Shown: piece after piece, positions 1-5,886 of the stretch
How the letters are laid out: each line of letters opens with the position of its first letter
Position numbering within the stretch: the first letter of the stretch is position 1
Made by a program: the position numbers and the translations under genes
The notes under the pieces: generated by a model
Seen by the model: only the letters and a program-made list of their open reading frames with translations
The model's database searches: none
Told to the model about the DNA's origin: nothing
Origin: an uncultured Bacilli bacterium
GTDB lineage: Bacteria > Bacillota_I > Bacilli_A > RF39 > UBA660
Length of the DNA: 8,955 nt
Reading direction: 5' to 3'
NCBI GenBank assembly: GCA_947628725.1
Contig: CANRAQ010000042.1
Coordinates: 1 to 8,955 of the forward strand

Positions 1-323
1 TTCTTTACTATTCCTCTATCGAATGTTATAGTTCCATCTGTTGGTTTTTCCCCATCTACTTCTACTACTAATTCTTCTCCATCACAAAGTAGATTTCCAT
101 TACTTTGTACTTCACATGTTGTAGGATTAAAATCTTCACTTATATTTTTTCTTGCTATTGCTTGTTCTACTGCATCTAAATATAGTTCTCCCTTTCTTAA
201 ACTACTTGATTCTTTTGTACCATTTATTATATTTATTATAATTGGTACTGCTATTAAGGCTATTATGGCTAATATTACTATTACTGCTAATAACTCTATC
301 AATGTAAAACCTTTCTTATTCAT
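1..323 (-). CDS. Type IV prepilin-like protein (5' part, runs off the window)
   Basis: This is the N-terminal 107 residues of a class III-signal prepilin or pseudopilin; the 3' end lies beyond the left edge. After a short basic leader (MNKKG) comes the cleavage and methylation motif GFTLIE. Prepilin peptidase would cut after Gly5, leaving Phe as the mature N-terminus and Glu at mature position 5. A hydrophobic helix follows (about residues 8-33) that would anchor the protein in the membrane and pack in the pilus core. A helical stretch (about 40-60) is followed by two cysteines, Cys70 and Cys80, that could form a disulfide in the exported globular domain. The ATG at 321-323 has an AAAGGAG Shine-Dalgarno 9 nt upstream. 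No pilus assembly ATPase, peptidase or other pilin is visible here, so the role (competence pseudopilus, adhesion pilus or orphan pilin) is open. It follows the rpsR terminator and probably has its own promoter. Confidence 0.88.
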   Translation of the reverse strand, partial: MNKKGFTLIELLAVIVILAIIALIAVPIIINIINGTKESSSLRKGELYLDAVEQAIARKNISEDFNPTTCEVQSNGNLLCDGEELVVEVDGEKPTDGTITFDRGIVK

Positions 324-355
324 ATATCCTTACTCCTTTCGTATTTTACATTACC

Positions 356-361
356 ATTATA
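356..361 (-). promoter_or_regulatory. Putative -10 box for the prepilin gene
   Basis: A perfect TATAAT on the minus strand lies 32 nt upstream of the prepilin start, after the rpsR terminator. No good -35 stands at 16-18 nt: at 17 nt the sequence is ATGCTT. A TTGCAT is present but only 13 nt away. The call rests on the -10 match alone in very AT-rich DNA. Confidence 0.35.
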
Positions 362-369
362 ATATCAAA

Positions 370-389
370 AAAAAATGCAAGCATTTTTT
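370..389 (-). terminator. AT-rich hairpin, possible second terminator after rpsR
   Basis: AAAAAATG and CATTTTTT form an 8-bp inverted repeat around a 4-nt centre. On the minus strand it is followed by further T residues. It lies between the stronger rpsR terminator and the prepilin gene and could catch read-through. Being mostly A-T pairs, it is weak. Confidence 0.35.
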
Positions 390-421
390 GAAAATTTATT
401 AAAAATTTTTACATATAAAAT

Positions 422-441
422 AAAAAAAGGCTTTTTGCCTT
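422..441 (-). terminator. Rho-independent terminator of the rpsF-ssb-rpsR operon
   Basis: On the minus strand, AAGGC-AAAAA-GCCTT forms a 5-bp stem with a 5-nt loop and runs straight into a seven-T tract. It overlaps the last bases of the rpsR stop codon, so the operon ends with almost no 3' UTR. Confidence 0.8.
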
Positions 442-658
442 ATTTAACGAATGGTATAATTGCCATATGTCTAGCATATTTTACTTGAGTTGCTATATAT
501 CTTTGATGTTTAGCGCAAGCACCAGTAATTCTTCTTGGTAATATTTTACCTTTATCAGCACTTACATATTTTTTTATAACTTCAGCATTTTTATAGTCAA
601 CATCTTTTCCTGCACACATTTGACAAACTTTTTTCTTTTTTCTATAAAATTCTGCCAT
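440..658 (-). CDS. rpsR: 30S ribosomal protein S18
   Basis: S18 binds the platform of the 30S subunit as a heterodimer with S6. The 72-residue product is close to the usual 75-80. It has the conserved core KILPRRITG (about 38-46) followed by CAKHQR, and the C-terminal RHMAIIPFV. Cys12, Cys15, Cys48 and His51 are spaced as in the zinc-ribbon ('C+') form of S18, so this copy probably binds zinc (inference from the residues; the C+/C- distinction is established for this family). The ATG at 656-658 has an AGGAGG-type Shine-Dalgarno at 664-670. It is the last gene of rpsF-ssb-rpsR, 13 nt after ssb, and a terminator overlaps its stop. It is probably controlled through the S6:S18 complex acting on the rpsF leader. 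Confidence 0.97.
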   Translation of the reverse strand: MAEFYRKKKKVCQMCAGKDVDYKNAEVIKKYVSADKGKILPRRITGACAKHQRYIATQVKYARHMAIIPFVK

Positions 659-671
659 ATTTATCCTCCTA

Positions 672-1130
672 TTAATCTAGGAAATTATCATCTATGGAAA
701 TACTATCACCAAATTCTGCAAAAGGATCATCTTCTAAATTTACTTCATTTGTATTTGAAGATGGTTCTTGTTGATAATCATATGGTGTTGATTGAACAGC
801 TTGTGATCTACTATTTTTGCTTTCTAGGAATTCAAAATTATCTAGAGCAACATCCATAGTATATCTCTTATTTCCATCTTTATCATCATAACTTCCTGTT
901 TGTAATCTTCCTTCAATTCCAATTAAACTACCTTTATCAAAATATTTTGATACAGTTTCAGCTTGTTTACGCCATGCGACTACATTTATAAAATCTGCAT
1001 CTCTTTTTCCTTCAGCATTTGTAAAATTTCTATTTACTGCTACTGTAAATCTAGTATATGCAGTATTTTGTGGTGTATAGCGTAATTCTGGCTTTGCAGT
1101 TAATCTTCCTACTAATACTACTTTATTCAT
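672..1130 (-). CDS. ssb: Single-stranded DNA-binding protein with atypical C-terminal tip
   Basis: This 152-residue SSB coats single-stranded DNA in replication and repair. Residues 1 to about 107 are the OB fold: it begins MNKVVLVGRL, has the conserved FTVAVNR and INVVAWRKQAE, and ends in the strand TMDVALDNFEFLESK. A polar linker (108-132) follows, then an acidic tail. In Bacillus-type SSBs the tail usually ends DDDLPF or DDDIPF, the docking peptide for RecG, RecQ, PriA, RecO and others. Here the end is IDDNFLD, with no terminal Pro-Phe. A DDPF sits internally at 134-137. Reading the other two frames at the 3' end does not restore an LPF ending, so a simple frameshift does not explain it. 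An AGAGGTGAG Shine-Dalgarno overlaps the rpsF stop, which suggests translational coupling. Confidence 0.96.
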   Translation of the reverse strand: MNKVVLVGRLTAKPELRYTPQNTAYTRFTVAVNRNFTNAEGKRDADFINVVAWRKQAETVSKYFDKGSLIGIEGRLQTGSYDDKDGNKRYTMDVALDNFEFLESKNSRSQAVQSTPYDYQQEPSSNTNEVNLEDDPFAEFGDSISIDDNFLD

Positions 1131-1140
1131 AACTCACCTC

Positions 1141-1443
1141 TTAGTCTTCTTTATTTATTATTATATGTCTTATAATATCGTTACTTATTAAAGCTAAACG
1201 ATCAAATTCTTTTACAGATTTGTCACTAGAAGCTTCAAGTTCAATAACAAAATAGTATCCACTCTTATAAGTATTATTTCCAACTTTAATGTCATAAGCT
1301 AATGTTTTTTGTCCCCAAGCATCGACATTTGTTACTTTAGCTCCATTAGTCTCTAAAGTTTTTTGAAAATTAGATGCAACTTTCTTAATTTCATCTTCAC
1401 TTAATGTAGGTCTTACTATGAACATAATTTCATAATTTCTCAT
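1141..1443 (-). CDS. rpsF: 30S ribosomal protein S6
   Basis: S6 pairs with S18 on the 30S platform. The 100-residue product opens with the conserved MRNYEIMFIVRP and has the family block WGQKTLAYDI (about 43-52) and a YFVIELEA strand. The length is normal. The ATG at 1441-1443 has a strong AAGGAGG Shine-Dalgarno at 1452-1458, which can be sequestered by an upstream CTCCTT. It is the first gene of the operon rpsF-ssb-rpsR; the gap to ssb is 10 nt. The leader is about 60 nt from a strong sigma-A-type promoter. Confidence 0.97.
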   Translation of the reverse strand: MRNYEIMFIVRPTLSEDEIKKVASNFQKTLETNGAKVTNVDAWGQKTLAYDIKVGNNTYKSGYYFVIELEASSDKSVKEFDRLALISNDIIRHIIINKED

Positions 1444-1452
1444 TTTCTACAC

Positions 1453-1497
1453 CTCCTTATGGTCTTTGGTTCTTTCGAACAAGGAGTAAAATTACTC
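1453..1497 (-). promoter_or_regulatory. rpsF leader: candidate S6:S18 autoregulatory RNA
   Basis: On the minus strand the rpsF 5' UTR holds CTCCTT (1486-1481), followed at once by the GAAA-capped hairpin GTTC-GAAA-GAAC (1480-1469), a 10-nt unpaired stretch CAAAGACCAT (1468-1459), and AAGGAG (1458-1453), which is the rpsF Shine-Dalgarno. CTCCTT and AAGGAG pair perfectly, giving two stacked helices with a one-sided bulge that hides the ribosome site. Upstream, GAGTAA (1497-1492) can instead pair with TTACTC (1489-1484), whose CTC is part of the anti-Shine-Dalgarno, so the two folds exclude each other. S6:S18 complexes are known to bind rpsF leaders in many bacteria. The CCG trinucleotide reported for that motif is not present exactly (the bulge reads ACCAT), so the class assignment is an inference. 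Confidence 0.6.
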
Positions 1498-1510
1498 GCT
1501 TTTCGTTACG

Positions 1511-1539
1511 ATTATATCAAACTTTTTTTTGTTTGTAAA
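1511..1539 (-). promoter_or_regulatory. Promoter of rpsF-ssb-rpsR
   Basis: On the minus strand TTTACA (-35, 1539-1534) and TATAAT (-10, 1516-1511) are separated by exactly 17 nt, and a TG-like GATATAAT context precedes the start. Transcription would begin near 1504, about 60 nt before the rpsF ATG. This is the best sigma-A-type promoter in the window. Confidence 0.8.
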
Positions 1540-1581
1540 CACTTATATTATATTTTAACTTTTAATGTACACAATATTAAT

Positions 1582-1587
1582 GGTGAT
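1582..1587 (+). promoter_or_regulatory. GGTGAT ribosome binding site fixing the start at 1591
   Basis: GGTGAT matches the 5' part of the anti-Shine-Dalgarno (AUCACC) and stands 3 nt before the ATG. The same arrangement precedes ddl and the HTH gene on this strand. It supports the start at 1591 over the longer frame beginning at 1459, which would overlap the rpsF leader and promoter. Confidence 0.65.
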
Positions 1588-1590
1588 AAA

Positions 1591-2100
1591 ATGTACTATT
1601 TAAATTATTTTATTATTTTTTCAATAATTGGATATTTAATTGAAACTGTATTAAAAGTAAATATATATAGTGGAATATTTATGGGATTTTTTACTCCTAT
1701 ATATGGAATAGGCACTATTATTATATTGTTAATATATAAATTTATTAACAAAAAAAGGTTAAGTAAATTAACCAAATATACATTGTTATTTTTACTTTGT
1801 TCTATATCTTTATCTTTAGTTGAACTTATAGGTGGAATTCTTATAAAACTTGTATTTAAAACTGAACTTTGGAATTATACCTACCAAAAGTTAGATATAT
1901 TCACATATACATCGGTTGAAATGGCTCTTTTATGGGGATTATCAAGTTTGTTATTTATATTGTTTATTAAGCCAATATTTGATTTATTTATATTAAAAAT
2001 TCCAAAAATAATAATATATATTTTGCTAGGACTATTTTTAAGTTTTGCATTTATTAGTTTAGCAACTAGAACTACTATATTTAATTTTTTTAAACATTGA
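1591..2100 (+). CDS. CmpB-like membrane protein ('putative ABC-transporter type IV' family, PF06541-like)
   Basis: This 169-residue integral membrane protein has about five hydrophobic segments, near residues 3-20, 26-48, 58-85, 107-133 and 137-160. It matches the family pattern by eye: an N-terminal FSIIGYLIETV, then FMGFFTPIYGIGT, then SLVELIGGILIKLVF followed by ELWNY, and a LLWGLSSLLFILFIKP segment. The family name is historical. No ATPase partner is encoded nearby, and its biochemical function is not established here. It is the only rightward gene between 440 and 7537, lying back to back with rpsF and tail to tail with ychF, whose 3' end it overlaps by 11 nt (2090-2100). The ATG follows a GGTGAT site by 3 nt. 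It looks like an addition between ychF and rpsF, which lie close together in many Firmicutes. Family assignment is fairly sure; function is unknown. Confidence 0.85.
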   Translation: MYYLNYFIIFSIIGYLIETVLKVNIYSGIFMGFFTPIYGIGTIIILLIYKFINKKRLSKLTKYTLLFLLCSISLSLVELIGGILIKLVFKTELWNYTYQKLDIFTYTSVEMALLWGLSSLLFILFIKPIFDLFILKIPKIIIYILLGLFLSFAFISLATRTTIFNFFKH

Positions 2101-3190
2101 ATCTGAAATAGCAGATATCTCCATCTTGCATTAAATAATCTTTTCCTTCTAATCTAACTTTTCCTGCTTCTTTTACTGATTTTTCATTTCCATATTTTTC
2201 TAAATCGCTATAACTCATTACTTCTGCTTTTATAAATCCTTTTTCAAAATCAGTATGTATTATTCCAGCGCATTTTGGGGCTTTCATACCGCTTTTAAAA
2301 GTCCATGCTCTACACTCATCTTCCCCTGCAGTAAAGAATGTCTTTAAGCCTAATAAATCATATGAAGCATTTATTAGTTTATTAATTCCACTTTCTTCTA
2401 TACCTAGTTCGTTTAAGAACTCTTTTTTTTCATCATCTTGCATATCTGATAAATCCGATTCTACTTTAGCGCATATTGTAACTACTTGTGCTTTATCTTT
2501 TAATGCATATTCCTTTACCATATCTACATATTTATTATCTTTAGTCAATAAATCATCTTCTGAAACATTTGCTACATATATTATAGGTTTATTTGTAAGA
2601 AGATTAAATGATTTTATATAGGCTTCTTCATTTTCATCTAATTCAATTCTTCTTATAGGTATATTTTTTTCTAAAGCAGACTTTAATTTTATCAATATTT
2701 GTGCTTCTTCTTGTACTTGTTTATCCTTTGATAAAGTTGCTTTTTTGCCTATTTTGTTAAGTCTATTTTCAACTATTTCTAAATCTGACAATATAAGTTC
2801 TACTTCTATTATTTCTATATCTCTTATAGGATCTACATTATTTTCTACATGTATTATGTTATCGTTTTCAAAGCATCTAACTACTTCACATATAGCATCT
2901 ACTTCTCTTATATGTGATAAGAATTTATTTCCTAATCCTTCACCTAAAGATGCTCCTCTAACTAAACCTGCTATATCTGTAAATTCAAATGTAGTTGGAA
3001 CTAAACTTTTTGGTTTATATAGATTATTTAAAAAATCTAATCTTTTATCTGGAACTACGACCATACCAACATTTGGATCTATAGTTGCGAAAGGATAATT
3101 AGCAGATAATATATTTTGTTTTGTTATTGCGTTAAATAAAGTACTTTTACCTACATTAGGTAATCCTACTATTCCTGCAGTTAAACTCAT
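2090..3190 (-). CDS. ychF: Ribosome-binding ATPase YchF (Obg family)
   Basis: YchF (OLA1 in eukaryotes, EngD/YyaF in bacilli) is an Obg-family P-loop protein that binds ribosomes and prefers ATP to GTP. The 366 residues are full length. The P-loop GLPNVGKS is at 9-16, a PFATIDPN switch I region at 33-40, DIAG at 72-75 and RGASLGEGLGNKFL at 78-91. The nucleotide-specificity motif is NVSE (208-211) instead of NKxD, as expected for ATP use. A helical coiled-coil arm spans about 125-178. The C-terminal TGS domain (about 280-366) holds FFTAGEDECRAW and IIHTDFEKGFIKAEV. The ATG at 3188-3190 has an AAAAGGAG Shine-Dalgarno about 9 nt upstream. No terminator hairpin is seen after its stop, and its transcript probably runs antisense into the gene at 1591-2100. 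Confidence 0.97.
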   Translation of the reverse strand: MSLTAGIVGLPNVGKSTLFNAITKQNILSANYPFATIDPNVGMVVVPDKRLDFLNNLYKPKSLVPTTFEFTDIAGLVRGASLGEGLGNKFLSHIREVDAICEVVRCFENDNIIHVENNVDPIRDIEIIEVELILSDLEIVENRLNKIGKKATLSKDKQVQEEAQILIKLKSALEKNIPIRRIELDENEEAYIKSFNLLTNKPIIYVANVSEDDLLTKDNKYVDMVKEYALKDKAQVVTICAKVESDLSDMQDDEKKEFLNELGIEESGINKLINASYDLLGLKTFFTAGEDECRAWTFKSGMKAPKCAGIIHTDFEKGFIKAEVMSYSDLEKYGNEKSVKEAGKVRLEGKDYLMQDGDICYFRFNV

Positions 3191-3271
3191 TTTATAACAC
3201 TCCTTTTCATAATAGTTTACTATGCTTTTTTAAAAATTACAATAATATAAATAAAAATTTCTTAAACAAAA

Positions 3272-3289
3272 ATACCACTTTCGTGGTAT
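3272..3289 (-). terminator. Terminator-like hairpin between abgT and ychF
   Basis: On the minus strand ATACCAC-GAAA-GTGGTAT forms a 7-bp stem with a GNRA tetraloop, followed by TTTTTGTTT. It would end transcription coming from parA-parB-mscS-DUF951-abgT before ychF. In the plus direction the stem is followed by CCCCTTTT, so termination that way is less likely. Confidence 0.7.
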
Positions 3290-3299
3290 CCCCTTTTAA

Positions 3300-3429
3300 T
3301 TCTAAAATAGAACTACTCAATATAATCTATCATGATTACAATTTAATTATAAATGAGTAGTTTTTTTTATACAATACTTTAGTAAAGTATTTTACAAATA
3401 CTTTTACAAAATGTGTAAAAATGTGTAAA
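3300..3429. repeat. Cluster of inverted and direct repeats downstream of abgT
   Basis: The 130 nt after the abgT stop hold five elements. (a) The direct repeat AAAATGTGTA twice in tandem at 3408-3417 and 3418-3427. (b) TTTTACA/TGTAAAA at 3402-3408 and 3414-3420. (c) AAAGTATTT/AAATACTTT at 3384-3392 and 3396-3404, whose left arm also pairs with ATACTTT at 3374-3380. (d) A 9-bp stem AACTACTCA/TGAGTAGTT at 3311-3319 and 3354-3362 enclosing 34 nt; on the minus strand an inner 7-bp stem with one G-U pair forms inside it. (e) TTCTA/TAGAA at 3300-3304 and 3308-3312. Stem (d) is followed by eight T on the plus strand. No reading frame of note lies here. It may be a structured 3' UTR, a small RNA or a decayed mobile repeat. 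Confidence 0.55.
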
Positions 3430-4917
3430 TTATAGTGATATACTAGAGCCTATACCTATAGGAATTCCTATTAAGTACCATCCTAATATAATTACCAACC
3501 ATGCTAAAGCAAGTAATCCTAATGTAGGCATTATTTTTTTCATTACACTAAATATACTTTCGTCTGAATTTTTTTCATATTTATATATGAATCCTACTGT
3601 AACTATTAGGTATATATATATTGGTGAAAGTAGTTTTCCTACTGAATCTGCTGCAAGAAATATTGTCTGTGTAAATGTAGGACTTATATTTGCTCTCATT
3701 AATAATGGTACATATATTGGTGATATTAATTCCCACTTGGCTAATGATGAAGGAATAAATACCGAAATTATTATTATTGTTACAAAGGCTAATAATACGA
3801 GTACAACTCCTGAAATATTCGTTGAACCCACAAAATCTATTAAATTTGTAGATATGACAGTTGAAAAATTAGACCAATCTATCATTTCATATATTATAGA
3901 TATAAAAAATAATAATACAAATATATATCCTGTTCCTTCAAAAGATTTAGTTAATATTTTACTATAATTACCATTAGGTTTTATATTTCTTGAAATTATA
4001 CCATATACAAATCCACATACTACTAATATTCCTACTATTAGGACTAATAAGCCTTGGCTAAGTAATGATCCATCTCCAAATAGTTTTCCTATATATGTAG
4101 GTTCTGTTTTTGATAATAACATACCTGAATGTGGCAATCCTGGAATTATGCAATAGATGAATAAACAAATTAACGCTATAAATACTATAGTTGTAATTTT
4201 CAATGCTTTTTTAGAAGTGTTTAAATTATCTGTTTCTTCATTTCTTGAATATTTTTTGCCTAATATTTCAAGCGCTATTGTACCTACTACAGTTAATATA
4301 ATAGTAGATGATACAAGAACAAATATATTTGATAATAATTCATAATTATAATTAGGAATTATACTTTGTGCGGCTAATTCAGTCATATTTCCAAGTTGAT
4401 ATGCTTGATAATTATATATTAATCCTGTTCCATAACCTATTGTTATTCCAACAAACATAGTTATTACACCTAAACTAGAATTTTTACCTATATATTTATA
4501 AAATATTCCTGAAATAGGTAATAGTAATGCATAACTATAGTCACCTATAATTGTGGAAATTATACCAACAAATAGAACTATCATAGTTATATATTTTGAT
4601 TTTAATTTTTTAAATGGTGTAAATATGTGTTTTAAAAGTCCACTTGCTTCCATAATAGATACGGCTATTAATGATACTATTATTAAAACTAAAGGTTCCA
4701 ATGTTTGAAAATGAGCAAGTGTATTATTTAGTAAGTATTTTATTCCTTCCTTACTAAAAATATTGTTTATGACCATTAATGTTGTTTCAAAAGTTCCTGC
4801 TTCTGTTTTATATCCACTAAAACCTATTAAATGTAAAATTAAACATAATACAGAAATTACTATAGCCATTATTATTATTTCAATTACTGGCCCATATGGT
4901 TTTCTTTTTAATTTCAC
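3430..4917 (-). CDS. AbgT-family transporter (p-aminobenzoyl-glutamate / antimetabolite type)
   Basis: This 495-residue polytopic membrane protein has about 11-12 hydrophobic segments, starting at residues 10-32. Family members import p-aminobenzoyl-glutamate, a folate breakdown product (AbgT), or act as efflux pumps for sulfonamide antimetabolites (MtrF, YdaH). Two AbgT hallmarks are seen: an early LEPLVLIIVSLIAVSIMEASGL segment (about 72-94), and a C-terminal block with FIPSSLAKWELISPIYVP, AADSVGKLLSPI and a final LGWYLIGIPIG. The substrate cannot be told from sequence. The start is GTG (4915-4917). Its AGGAGG Shine-Dalgarno (4924-4929) overlaps the TAG stop of the DUF951 gene, 6 nt before the GTG, so translation is likely coupled to the upstream operon. 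DUF951 and ychF are commonly direct neighbours in Bacilli, so this gene looks like an insertion. A symbol is withheld because import and export are not distinguished. Confidence 0.88.
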   Translation of the reverse strand: MKLKRKPYGPVIEIIIMAIVISVLCLILHLIGFSGYKTEAGTFETTLMVINNIFSKEGIKYLLNNTLAHFQTLEPLVLIIVSLIAVSIMEASGLLKHIFTPFKKLKSKYITMIVLFVGIISTIIGDYSYALLLPISGIFYKYIGKNSSLGVITMFVGITIGYGTGLIYNYQAYQLGNMTELAAQSIIPNYNYELLSNIFVLVSSTIILTVVGTIALEILGKKYSRNEETDNLNTSKKALKITTIVFIALICLFIYCIIPGLPHSGMLLSKTEPTYIGKLFGDGSLLSQGLLVLIVGILVVCGFVYGIISRNIKPNGNYSKILTKSFEGTGYIFVLLFFISIIYEMIDWSNFSTVISTNLIDFVGSTNISGVVLVLLAFVTIIIISVFIPSSLAKWELISPIYVPLLMRANISPTFTQTIFLAADSVGKLLSPIYIYLIVTVGFIYKYEKNSDESIFSVMKKIMPTLGLLALAWLVIILGWYLIGIPIGIGSSISL

Positions 4918-4923
4918 AATAAT

Positions 4924-4929
4924 CCTCCT
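4924..4929 (-). promoter_or_regulatory. AGGAGG site that sets the GTG start of the AbgT-family gene
   Basis: A full AGGAGG lies 6 nt before the GTG at 4917 and shares bases with the stop codon of the preceding gene. No ATG in frame nearby has a comparable site. Confidence 0.75.
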
Positions 4930-5113
4930 AATACTCTAATACTTTTTTTAATTTTTTATTAAATTCTATCCTTGGTAGCATAATAAATCTATTACAGTTG
5001 ATACACCTTATTTTAATATCTGCACCAACTCTAACAACTTCCCACTCATTTGTTCCACATGGGTGATTTTTTTTCATTACTACAATACTACCTAATTTAT
5101 AATCTTTATTCAT
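4928..5113 (-). CDS. DUF951 family small protein (YyzM-like)
   Basis: This 61-residue protein matches DUF951, found in Firmicutes beside ychF and parB. The family pattern is clear: LGSIVVMKKNHPCGTNEWEV (7-26), then VRVGADIKIRC with a CxxC pair (Cys37 and Cys40), then RFIMLPRIEFNKKLKK. The CxxC and the Cys19 of HPCG could bind a metal, but no function is established. The ATG at 5111-5113 overlaps the mscS stop by 8 nt (ATGAATAA). A GGTGAT site at 5119-5124 lies 5 nt before the ATG. It is part of the parA-parB-mscS-DUF951-abgT operon. Confidence 0.93.
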   Translation of the reverse strand: MNKDYKLGSIVVMKKNHPCGTNEWEVVRVGADIKIRCINCNRFIMLPRIEFNKKLKKVLEY

Positions 5114-5885
5114 TATGAATCACCAACTGACTATAAGGAATCGTAATATTATTTTTATTAAATTCTAAAACTACTTTTTCTTTTATTTTTCTTTCTAAAT
5201 CAAACTGTTCTTCATAATTAGATACTACTTTTAATCTAAATTTAATAGAACTGCTAGCAAGTTCTTGTATTCCAAGACAACTCATTTCTTTTAAATTATA
5301 CTCTTTTTTTAATTCTACACATAATTCATCGAGTATCTCTTTAACTTTCTTTATATCTGATTCATATGCTACATCTAAATCTATTAATAAATTTGCTTTT
5401 GATATACTATAGTTAATTATCTCTGAAATATTTCTATTTGAAATAATTTTTATTTCACCAGTTGGGGCTTTTAATTTTGTTGTTCTAAGATTAGAAGATA
5501 GTACTTCTCCTTTAAAACCATTTATTGTAACCCAATCTCCTATAGAATATTCTCCTTCAAATATTATCAATATTCCTACTATTAAATCTTTTAATAAATC
5601 TTGTAGTGCCAATCCTGCTACTAAACCTGCTACACCAAAAGATGCAACTAATGACTTAGTATCTATTCCATAAGTTTCTAAAATAATTATTATACCAAGT
5701 AAAGCTACAATAAATTTTATAATATTATTTATTAAATTAACTATAGTTTTCTTTTTACCATCAGTAGAATTTTTCTTTAAATTAAAGATTTTACTAACTA
5801 TTTTTTTAGATATTTTACATATTGCTAAACATATAATAATTGTTACTACTGGTACTATATATTCTCTTTTTAATAATTCTTTCAT
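5106..5885 (-). CDS. Small-conductance mechanosensitive channel (MscS family)
   Basis: MscS-type channels open under membrane tension and release solutes on hypo-osmotic shock. The 259-residue product has membrane segments at about 10-27 and 52-72, and then the pore-lining helix region at about 76-110, which is rich in Gly and Ala (SFGVAGLVAGLALQDLLKDL) as expected for TM3. The beta domain begins with IGDWVTINGFKGEV (115-128) and includes APTGEIKIISNRNI (140-153). The alpha/beta vestibule follows to the C-terminus. The length is near that of E. coli MscS. The ATG at 5883-5885 lies 1 nt after the parB TAG, and an AAAGGA site sits inside the last parB codons. It is in the parA-parB operon, as in other Bacilli. 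Confidence 0.94.
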   Translation of the reverse strand: MKELLKREYIVPVVTIIICLAICKISKKIVSKIFNLKKNSTDGKKKTIVNLINNIIKFIVALLGIIIILETYGIDTKSLVASFGVAGLVAGLALQDLLKDLIVGILIIFEGEYSIGDWVTINGFKGEVLSSNLRTTKLKAPTGEIKIISNRNISEIINYSISKANLLIDLDVAYESDIKKVKEILDELCVELKKEYNLKEMSCLGIQELASSSIKFRLKVVSNYEEQFDLERKIKEKVVLEFNKNNITIPYSQLVIHNE

Positions 5886-5886
5886 A

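Noticed and set aside
1459..1590. Extended N-terminus for the plus-strand membrane protein starting at 1459
   Set aside because: It would cover the rpsF Shine-Dalgarno, leader and promoter, and it lacks a ribosome site. The family similarity begins at the ATG at 1591, which has GGTGAT upstream.
3266..3296. T-box-like string (AAAAGGGGATACCACG on the minus strand) before ychF
   Set aside because: It looks loosely like a T-box antiterminator sequence, but there is no Stem I or specifier region in the available space. The string is explained by a simple 7-bp GNRA-capped terminator, and ychF is not a typical T-box target.
5051..5066. Degenerate parS-like sequence inside the DUF951 gene (TGTTCCACATGGGTGA)
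   Set aside because: Only the left half matches the parS consensus and the central CACGTG is CACATG. The bases encode the conserved HPCGTN part of the protein, so the resemblance is likely coincidental.
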